A stretch of DNA of 5,973 nt, taken from assembly GCA_003220905.1 (NCBI GenBank), contig QHTS01000330.1:1-5973 (forward strand), read 5' to 3'. The notes below the pieces were generated by a model, which did not search any database, was not told the origin of the DNA, and saw nothing but the letters and a program-made list of their open reading frames with translations. Position 1 is the stretch's first letter; every line of letters starts with the position of its first letter. Positions 1 through 4,835 of this stretch are shown one piece after another. The position numbers and the translations under genes are program-made. This DNA comes from Gemmatimonadota bacterium (GTDB lineage Bacteria; Gemmatimonadota; Gemmatimonadetes; Gemmatimonadales; GWC2-71-9).

Positions 1-26
1 CTCGCGGAAGGCACGACCCCGAAGAT

Positions 27-54
27 GTAGGGGCGCAGCATGCTGCGCCCCTAC
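27..54. repeat. Perfect 28-base palindrome downstream of the DUF2784 gene
   Basis: The left arm GTAGGGGCGCAGCA (27-40) is followed directly by its exact reverse complement (41-54), so the element is a gapless palindrome with 14-base arms. It begins 12 bases past the stop codon of the DUF2784 gene. As RNA it could fold into a very stable GC-rich hairpin that protects the 3' end or helps termination. There is no T-run after it on the minus strand (ATCTTC follows) or on the plus strand (CCGTAC follows), so it is not a canonical intrinsic terminator. The form and the intergenic position resemble REP-type dispersed palindromes, but only one copy is present here. The remaining bases of 1-66 show nothing else I can name. 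Confidence 0.85.
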
Positions 55-66
55 CCGTACCGTGCG

Positions 67-423
67 TCATTTCCGTCGCAGCAGCACACCGTAGGCGACG
101 AGATTCAGAGCCAGCACGAGCGTGCCCAACATCGCTTGCGTCGGTCGGGCGAGCCCGGCCGGATAGAGCGCCGGAATCACATAATGCTCGACGAATCCGC
201 CGCGGTACCCTTCGAGCCCCGCGCGTTCGCGCAGCGAGTTCTCGAGCGGGGTGAGAGGACAGATCCAGCCGCCATACTCGATGGCGATTCCCCACACCGC
301 GCACGGGGCGTGCACCAGGAAGACCCAGCGCCAGCGCCACACGAGGAACCCGCCCAGCACCACGAAGGTGACGAAGGCTACGTGCAGGAGCACGACGCAA
401 TCGGCGAGGATGCGGTAGAGCAT
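67..423 (-). CDS. DUF2784 family small membrane protein
   Basis: This 118-residue protein has the hallmarks of the DUF2784 family, whose biochemical function is unknown. Residues 5-28 form a hydrophobic helix containing L-L-H-V-A-F-V and V-V-L-G-G-F. A second helix spans about 31-50 and includes a conserved-looking H38. The most diagnostic part is G-W-I-C-P-L-T-P-L-E-N (52-62), followed by L-R-x-R-A-G, G-Y-R-G-G-F-V-E-H-Y (72-81) and the Y-P-A-G-L segment. A last helix covers about 95-115, and the tail L-R-R-K is basic, so the C-terminus is probably cytoplasmic. The protein likely sits in the inner membrane. I chose ATG at 423 because GGGGAG lies 7 bases before it. A TTG two codons further upstream (429) is only 1 base from that site. 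The gene follows a strong terminator and I see no convincing promoter of its own, so its expression is unclear. Confidence 0.88.
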   Translation of the reverse strand: MLYRILADCVVLLHVAFVTFVVLGGFLVWRWRWVFLVHAPCAVWGIAIEYGGWICPLTPLENSLRERAGLEGYRGGFVEHYVIPALYPAGLARPTQAMLGTLVLALNLVAYGVLLRRK

Positions 424-430
424 CTTCAAG

Positions 431-436
431 CTCCCC
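431..436 (-). promoter_or_regulatory. Ribosome binding site of the DUF2784 gene
   Basis: GGGGAG on the minus strand lies 7 bases upstream of ATG 423. It decides the start: the competing TTG at 429 would leave only 1 base of spacing. Confidence 0.7.
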
Positions 437-447
437 TTATACGACGA

Positions 448-481
448 AAACCCCCACCGGACCAGGGCCCGGTGGGGGTTT
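448..481 (-). terminator. Rho-independent terminator after the lipoprotein gene
   Basis: The arms 448-460 and 469-481 are perfectly complementary over 13 base pairs (AAACCCCCACCGG and its reverse complement), enclosing an 8-base loop. On the minus strand the stem ends in GGGGGTTTTCG, a short T-run. The stem begins 18 bases past the TAA of the lipoprotein gene, the normal place for an intrinsic terminator. On the plus strand the stem is followed by TTTGCATT, so it could also work from that side, but no plus-strand gene leads into it. It separates the lipoprotein gene from the DUF2784 gene. Confidence 0.88.
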
Positions 482-499
482 GCATTAACGTCGCGCCGT

Positions 500-1681
500 T
501 TAGGCGCCCATCAGACTCTGGCACGGGCCGAACAGACTCACGAACGCGAACTCGATGGCCCCGGGTAGCCCGAACAGATCCAGGAACGCCTGGCCCTCCG
601 CCCCCGAGAGCTGGCTGCCGTCGTTGTGGCGGACCGTGATCCCGTCGTCGGTACCGCTGATACGGACCCAGGGCTCGTCGTTCACGTCGATCGTCAGATT
701 CATCGTCACCGTCTCCGTCGTCGGCGACAGCAGTGTGATGGTGATGGTGCCGTGCATGGACACCGTCTCGGCACCATGGGTGACGCTGAACTCGGTGATC
801 GTGAGGGTGATATGGCTCGCGTCCGACAGCACAAACGTCTCGTGCAGCTCGACGTGAATGGCCGGATTGTCCAGGTCCCACGTGATGTCGACCTGGATGT
901 CGGGATTGTCCGTGTCGAGCTGCGTCGCCGCAAACGTCGCGCTGAACGTGAGTGTGTGCGTGCCATCGCTCACGAAGCCGGAGGCCGACGCGGTGAACGC
1001 CGACGCCGGGTTTCCGGTGACCGTAGCGCTCACCGTGTAGTTGGCGTACGGCGTGCCGGGGCTCGTCGGCGTGCCGCCGCTGACGATCACATGGAGCTTG
1101 TCGACAGCCGGTGCCGTGGTGCTCTCGTCCACCAGATCGACGAAGCCCGTGGGGGTGAGCGGAGTCTCGACGATGTCATCGGTGATCGGGTCGACGGCAT
1201 ACAGGATGATTCGGACCCGGTCGGTTGGAGCCGCCGGGGTGAAGGTCCCATCCTGCTCGTAGCTGTGGGTGGTCGTGTTCCACACCCACGTCGTCCCGAG
1301 CAGCGGCTGGGGGACGACGCTGGCGCTGATAGCGCCGCCGGCGGAGAACGTCGCGGCCCCAAGGCGCAGCGCCCGCAGGCGCGCCGCTGAGTACGCATCC
1401 AGTGTGCGCGATGAGCGCGGCGGGCCGATCGGGGCGGCGTGGAGCAACGTGCCGACCCGGCTCGGGGCGGCCGCCGGCGAGCCCGTCGTCGTGTCGCTCA
1501 CCTTGCTGAAGCTCCGGAACGTCGGCGACAGCAGCACGTCGGACACGGTCTGCAGATCGCTGCTCAAGCCTGCGGGGTTGGACAGGTGAGCCTGCGGGCC
1601 GGTGCTGTCCTTGCAAGCGGCGACGATGAAGACGGCGGCAACCGCGAGGCCCCACCGGGTGTGACGGTGATGTGCTGGCAT
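500..1681 (-). CDS. Putative secreted lipoprotein of unknown function, beta-rich
   Basis: This 393-residue protein has a lipoprotein signal: a short His/Arg-rich n-region (H4, H5, R6, H7, R9), a hydrophobic core at about 11-20, and the lipobox V-A-A-C with C23 as the lipidated residue. The mature start C-K-D-S-T-G-P is typical of Gemmatimonadota lipoproteins. Lys at +2 gives no inner-membrane retention signal by the enterobacterial Asp rule, so an outer-membrane location is possible. Residues 40-125 are low in complexity and Ser/Ala/Arg rich. Residues 128-350 alternate hydrophobic and Thr/Ser/Asp residues, which suggests stacked beta strands. Examples are R-V-R-I-I-L-Y-A-V-D-P (155-165), an I-V-S-G-G turn, V-S-D-G-T-H-T-L-T-F and repeated T-I-T-I / L-T-I strands. 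The only other cysteine is C387, near the C-terminus. I recognise no enzyme motif. The start at ATG 1681 is supported by GGAGGA 5 bases upstream and by the signal peptide. The same frame stays open far upstream, but that part runs through mnmA and is not coding. The stop is TAA, followed by a terminator, so this looks like the end of a transcript. Confidence 0.85.
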   Translation of the reverse strand: MPAHHRHTRWGLAVAAVFIVAACKDSTGPQAHLSNPAGLSSDLQTVSDVLLSPTFRSFSKVSDTTTGSPAAAPSRVGTLLHAAPIGPPRSSRTLDAYSAARLRALRLGAATFSAGGAISASVVPQPLLGTTWVWNTTTHSYEQDGTFTPAAPTDRVRIILYAVDPITDDIVETPLTPTGFVDLVDESTTAPAVDKLHVIVSGGTPTSPGTPYANYTVSATVTGNPASAFTASASGFVSDGTHTLTFSATFAATQLDTDNPDIQVDITWDLDNPAIHVELHETFVLSDASHITLTITEFSVTHGAETVSMHGTITITLLSPTTETVTMNLTIDVNDEPWVRISGTDDGITVRHNDGSQLSGAEGQAFLDLFGLPGAIEFAFVSLFGPCQSLMGA

Positions 1682-1686
1682 GCTGC

Positions 1687-1692
1687 TCCTCC
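1687..1692 (-). promoter_or_regulatory. Ribosome binding site of the lipoprotein gene
   Basis: GGAGGA on the minus strand lies 5 bases before ATG 1681. It fixes the lipoprotein start inside a frame that is open for about 425 codons further upstream. Confidence 0.8.
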
Positions 1693-1779
1693 GAAGTGAG
1701 GGCTTTGGGGCGGGCAGGGGCTGGGCGCTCGGGCCTCGTCCAAACTGCAACGTACCCCACAGAGCGCCAAGTAAGCCGT

Positions 1780-1795
1780 GACGGAGCGCACCGTC
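1780..1795. repeat. Imperfect 16-base inverted repeat in the mnmA-lipoprotein gap
   Basis: On the plus strand GACGGAGC faces GCACCGTC. The arms match in 7 of 8 positions, with a single mismatched pair next to the central GCGC. Immediately to the right, CCGTC-CCGTC-CCGTG (1791-1805) forms a short tandem run. The arrangement could be an operator for a dimeric regulator upstream of the lipoprotein gene, but in GC-rich DNA it may also be chance. Confidence 0.3.
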
Positions 1796-1842
1796 CCGTC
1801 CCGTGGGGGCCCAGAGGGGAGAGAGGCTTGGGGCGACGCGAG

Positions 1843-2901
1843 TTAGGCGATGACGCCGCCGCCGAGCAGGCGGCCGTCTGTGTCGTACAGGGCGCCCGAC
1901 TGCCCGGGGGTGATCGCCCGCACCGGCTCGGCGAGATCGAGGGCGATCGTCCCACCCGAATACGCCCGCACCCGGCCGGGCACGGCCAGGGCGCGGTAGC
2001 GGCATTGCACCAGGACCGCGTCCCCCGGCGCCAGCGGCTCGGCGAGCCAGTTCACCTCGGCGAGCGTCACGCTGTGGCCGAACAACTCGTCCCCGGAGCC
2101 GATCACGACCTCGCGCGTTTCGGGGCGGATCGCGACCACGTACATCGGCTCGCGGAACCCACCGGGGAGGCCGCGCCGCTGCCCGATGGTATAGCGCGCG
2201 AAGCCCGCGTGCTCTCCCACCACCGCGCCGCCGGCGGTCACCAGGGGCCCCGGGCTCAGCGCAGGCGCATCGGCGGGGAGATGGCGCTCGAGCACGCCGA
2301 CGTAATCGTCGTCCGGGACGAAGCAGATCTCCACCGATTCGACCTTCTCGGCGGTGACGAGGCCGAGCCGGCGGGCCACGTCCCTCGTTTCGCGCTTGGT
2401 GAGCGACCCGACGGGCGTGAGGATCCGCGCCACGACGCCCCGGTCGATGCCCCACAGGAAGTACGACTGGTCCTTCCGTGGATCGCGCCCGCGAAACAGC
2501 GCACCGTCTCGCGTGATTGCGTAATGGCCGGTGGCGACGTAGGCGCAGTCGAGCGCGTCCGCGTGGTACAGGAAGTCGCGGAACTTGGTGAACGAGTTGC
2601 AGCGCACGCAGGGGATCGGAGTGCGGCCGCGGGCGTACTCGGCGACGAAGTTCGCGATCACGTCGCGGCCGAAGCGGTCCTCGAAATTCAGGACGTAGTG
2701 CGGGATCCCGAGCTTGTGAGCCACGAGCCGGGCGTCGGTGATCGAATCGAGGGAGCAGCAGGGCCGGTTGGGGACGGCGTCGCCGTAGCAGAACAGCTTC
2801 ATGGTGGCGCCGACGACGTCGTACCCCGCCTCCACCAGCAAGGCTGCGGCTACGGACGAGTCGACACCGCCCGACATCGCGACGAGGACGCGATCGCTCA
2901 C
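1843..2901 (-). CDS. mnmA: tRNA-specific 2-thiouridylase MnmA
   Basis: MnmA activates U34 of tRNA-Lys, tRNA-Glu and tRNA-Gln with ATP and replaces its C2 oxygen with sulfur taken from a persulfide donor. The protein has 352 residues, slightly shorter than the family's usual 360-370. The N-terminal PP-loop ATPase has S-G-G-V-D-S-S at 10-16. The two cysteines of the thiolation chemistry fit C101 (C-V-R-C-N, equivalent to E. coli C102) and C193 (V-E-I-C-F-V-P-D, equivalent to C199). G-H-Y (125-127) and D-Q-S-Y-F-L-W (144-150) are tRNA/ATP site signatures. Y-T-I-G-Q-R-R-G-L (237-245) marks the central domain, and a C-terminal beta-barrel follows. Extra cysteines at 38, 48, 49 and 98 surround the active site. 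The start is GTG at 2901, which overlaps the desulfurase stop as GTGA. There is no good Shine-Dalgarno site before it, so translation is probably coupled. The longer open frame upstream lies inside the desulfurase gene. The stop is TAA. The desulfurase encoded next door is the likely sulfur donor. Confidence 0.96.
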   Translation of the reverse strand: MSDRVLVAMSGGVDSSVAAALLVEAGYDVVGATMKLFCYGDAVPNRPCCSLDSITDARLVAHKLGIPHYVLNFEDRFGRDVIANFVAEYARGRTPIPCVRCNSFTKFRDFLYHADALDCAYVATGHYAITRDGALFRGRDPRKDQSYFLWGIDRGVVARILTPVGSLTKRETRDVARRLGLVTAEKVESVEICFVPDDDYVGVLERHLPADAPALSPGPLVTAGGAVVGEHAGFARYTIGQRRGLPGGFREPMYVVAIRPETREVVIGSGDELFGHSVTLAEVNWLAEPLAPGDAVLVQCRYRALAVPGRVRAYSGGTIALDLAEPVRAITPGQSGALYDTDGRLLGGGVIA

Positions 2902-4073
2902 CGGTGCAGCACCGCCGAGAGGGCCCGCACCTTCTCCACGATCTTCGGCAGCGCACCGATCAGCGTCTCCACGTCCTCCAGGGTGTTCTCCTTGCCGAAC
3001 GAGAACCGCAGCGCCGCGACGCCCAGCTCCCGCGGTACGCCCATCGCCGTGAGCACGTGCGACGGCTCGACGGCGCCGGTCGAGCACGCGGAACCCGACG
3101 AGCAGGCGATCCCCGCGAGGTCGAGGTGCATCAGCAGGGCCTCGCTGTCCGTGCCGGGGATCGACACGCTCGTGACGTGGGGTGCCCGCTGGCCGTGCGC
3201 GGCGTTGATCACCGCATCGGGCACGACGGCGAGCAGCCGGCGCTCCAGCTCGTCGCGCAACGCCGCCACGCGGGCGGCGAACGCCGCCTGCTCGCGCGCC
3301 GCGAGCTCCACGGCCGCCCCGAGCCCCACGATCCCCGGCACGTTCTCCGTGCCCGGCCGGATCCCGAACTGCTGGCCGCCGCCATGGATGATCGCTTCGA
3401 CGGCGTGGCGATCCCGTACCACCAGCGCCCCGATCCCCTTGGGCGCGCCGATCTTGTGGCCGGAAACCGTGAAGAGGGTGCACGCGACGTCGTGCAACGA
3501 CACGGGGACCTTGCCGAAGGCCTGCACCCCGTCTACGTGGAACGGGACGCCGGCCTCGCGACATCGCGCCGCGAGTCGGGCCACCGGCTGCACCACGCCG
3601 ATCTCGTTGTTCACCCACATCACGCTCACCACCGCCACGCCGCGCGCGAGCGCCTCGCTCAGCCCGTCCTCCGCGACCTCGCCCTGGCCGTTCACCGGAA
3701 GGATGATCTCCTCGCCCCCGAGACGAACCACCGCGTGCGCCGCCGCCAGGACCGCCTTATGCTCGATCGCGGACACCGCGACGCGGAACGGACCCCCGCG
3801 TTCCCGCGCCGCCAGCGCGCACCCGATCACCGCCAGGTTATCCGCCTCGGTGCCGCCGGACGTGAAGATCACCTGGCCGGGGTCCGCGCCGAGCGCGGCG
3901 GCGATGCTGCGCTTCGCCTCCTCCACGCCGGCTCGCGCCGCGCGCCCGAAGCGGTGCGGGGAGGATGGGTTCCCGAAGGCGTCCGGTCCCAGATAGGGCA
4001 GCATCGCCTCGAGCACCTCCGGGCGTACCGGTGTGGTGGCCGCGTTGTCGAGGTAGACCAGGCGCTTGGGCAT
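2898..4073 (-). CDS. iscS: Cysteine desulfurase, NifS/IscS family (class V aminotransferase fold)
   Basis: This PLP-dependent enzyme converts L-cysteine to L-alanine and carries the sulfur as an enzyme persulfide for tRNA thiolation, Fe-S clusters and cofactors. Its 391 residues fit a group I desulfurase. Visible signatures are Y-L-D-N-A-A-T-T-P (7-15), G-N-P-S-S-P-H (34-40), T-S-G-G-T-E-A-D-N (71-79), the cofactor-stacking H105, D181 and Q184 in V-D-G-V-Q, and the Schiff-base lysine K207 in S-G-H-K. R-P-G-T-E-N (239-244) and the mobile-loop cysteine C330 in S-S-G-S-A-C-S-T-G complete the site. The extended S-S-G-S-A-C loop places it with IscS/NifS rather than SufS. The start is ATG 4073, 17 bases past the bshB1 stop, with no Shine-Dalgarno site in the gap, so expression may depend on reinitiation. 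The end overlaps mnmA by 4 bases. No iscU, iscA or hscA follows, so a role as a dedicated MnmA partner, like YrvO of Bacillus, is more likely than a housekeeping ISC operon. The symbol iscS denotes the family only. Confidence 0.95.
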   Translation of the reverse strand: MPKRLVYLDNAATTPVRPEVLEAMLPYLGPDAFGNPSSPHRFGRAARAGVEEAKRSIAAALGADPGQVIFTSGGTEADNLAVIGCALAARERGGPFRVAVSAIEHKAVLAAAHAVVRLGGEEIILPVNGQGEVAEDGLSEALARGVAVVSVMWVNNEIGVVQPVARLAARCREAGVPFHVDGVQAFGKVPVSLHDVACTLFTVSGHKIGAPKGIGALVVRDRHAVEAIIHGGGQQFGIRPGTENVPGIVGLGAAVELAAREQAAFAARVAALRDELERRLLAVVPDAVINAAHGQRAPHVTSVSIPGTDSEALLMHLDLAGIACSSGSACSTGAVEPSHVLTAMGVPRELGVAALRFSFGKENTLEDVETLIGALPKIVEKVRALSAVLHR

Positions 4074-4090
4074 GCGGGGAAATCTAGAAC

Positions 4091-4813
4091 CTAGAGGGAT
4101 TGCACGCCAAGCTGCAGTACGTCATCGACGGCCAGCGTTTCGTGGCAGAAGAACGGCTCGCCGTACGCCGAGCGGATCAGGGACCCATAGTGCGCCGACT
4201 GGATCCGGATCAGCTCGTAGAGATCCTGCCCCGTGGGGTGGATCTCCCCTGCGGCCTTGGCACCGTCGAACTGCGACGCGTAGCAGCGGATCGCCGTCAT
4301 CTTGGCGTCGAAGCTGTCGGAGATGTCCACGACGAACGACGGCTTCACCGGGTCTTCGCGGTACGCGAGCGCGTAGAGGAGCTTGAAGGGCCGATGCGCG
4401 GCGCCGGGGCCGCCATACTTGGCGAGCCCGGCGAGGTAGCACGCGTCGCGTCCCAGCTCCGACGCGATCCGGTGATCGGGGTGGCGGCCGACCGGGAACG
4501 GGAGAATCACGACCCGGGGCCGGGTCGCGCGGATCAGCTCGATGACCTTCGCGCGGGACGGCTCGTCGTTCTGGAGGTGGGCGTCGGGGAGCCCGGCATT
4601 GAGCCGCACGGGCACGCCGAGCGCCCGGGCGGCGCGCTCGGCCTCAGCGGCGCGAAGGCCTGCGTCGCCGCGGGTGCCGGTCTCCCCCTGGGTCAGGTCG
4701 AGGATCCCGACGCGATGGCCCGCCCGCACGGCCTTGGCGAGCGTGCCACCGCAGGTGAGCTCGACGTCGTCGCGATGGGCGGCGATTGCGAGAAGATCGA
4801 CCGCTTGGCTCAC
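4091..4813 (-). CDS. bshB1: LmbE/PIG-L family deacetylase, probable bacillithiol deacetylase BshB1
   Basis: BshB1 hydrolyses N-acetylglucosaminyl-malate to glucosaminyl-malate, the second step of bacillithiol synthesis, using a metal ion (normally zinc) in the cytoplasm. The 240-residue length fits the family. The metal and catalytic motif is A-H-R-D-D at 12-16 (family norm A-H-P-D-D): H13 and D16 are likely ligands and D15 the base. G-G-T follows at 22-24, then T-Q-G-E-T-G-T-R-G (41-49), a loop seen in BshB1-type enzymes. The second motif G-R-H-P-D-H-R (109-115) supplies H111 and H114. The end Y-G-E-P-F-F (217-222) matches the BshB1 C-terminal pattern. The start is GTG 4813, preceded by GGAGGA; no other start lies nearby in frame. 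The stop is TAG. It sits between an ABC permease and a cysteine desulfurase in one tight transcript. No bshA or bshC is present here, so other LmbE-family substrates (mycothiol-type or glycan deacetylation) remain possible. Confidence 0.87.
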   Translation of the reverse strand: MSQAVDLLAIAAHRDDVELTCGGTLAKAVRAGHRVGILDLTQGETGTRGDAGLRAAEAERAARALGVPVRLNAGLPDAHLQNDEPSRAKVIELIRATRPRVVILPFPVGRHPDHRIASELGRDACYLAGLAKYGGPGAAHRPFKLLYALAYREDPVKPSFVVDISDSFDAKMTAIRCYASQFDGAKAAGEIHPTGQDLYELIRIQSAHYGSLIRSAYGEPFFCHETLAVDDVLQLGVQSL

Positions 4814-4816
4814 GGG

Positions 4817-4822
4817 TCCTCC
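4817..4822 (-). promoter_or_regulatory. Ribosome binding site of bshB1
   Basis: GGAGGA on the minus strand lies 3 bases before the GTG at 4813, tighter than usual. It lies in the 22-base gap after the permease stop and supports this GTG, since no alternative start exists in frame between the permease stop and 4813. Confidence 0.65.
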
Positions 4823-4835
4823 GTTCCGCGTTTCA

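Larger units (their letters stand above)
1682..1842 (-). promoter_or_regulatory. Intergenic leader between mnmA and the lipoprotein gene
   Basis: This 161-base non-coding stretch is the longest gap in the window and the natural place for a promoter of the lipoprotein gene. It is less GC-biased around 1740-1780, where the minus strand reads GGCTTACTTGGCG and TACGTTGCAGTTTGG. I cannot find a well-spaced -35/-10 pair, so no specific promoter is called. No hairpin plus T-run follows mnmA, so read-through from the operon into the lipoprotein gene remains possible. Confidence 0.4.

Noticed and set aside
424..429. TTG at 429 as the DUF2784 start.
   Set aside because: It would sit 1 base from GGGGAG, while ATG 423 has a 7-base spacing and fits the usual family N-terminus.
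436..441. TATAAG on the minus strand as a -10 box for the DUF2784 gene.
   Set aside because: Transcription would start at about 429, leaving the ribosome site GGGGAG outside the mRNA, and no -35 box fits upstream.
2902..2914. CGGTGC-A-GCACCG inverted repeat as a hairpin controlling mnmA.
   Set aside because: A one-base loop cannot form, and the version with a 5-base loop has only a 4-base-pair stem. The repeat also encodes the desulfurase C-terminus.
500..2956. An 818-codon minus-strand open frame that would fuse an N-terminal extension to the lipoprotein.
   Set aside because: Codons upstream of 1681 overlap mnmA in another frame and give an Arg/Gly/Pro-rich sequence without domain character. 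The ribosome site and signal peptide place the start at 1681.
1672..3996. A 774-codon plus-strand open frame antisense to mnmA and the desulfurase.
   Set aside because: It mirrors two well-conserved genes, has low-complexity Arg/Ala/His composition and no recognisable domain. Long antisense frames are expected at this GC content.
2904..4094. A 396-codon plus-strand open frame antisense to the desulfurase.
   Set aside because: The translation is Arg/His/Ala-rich with no motifs and covers almost exactly the desulfurase gene, as expected of a shadow frame.
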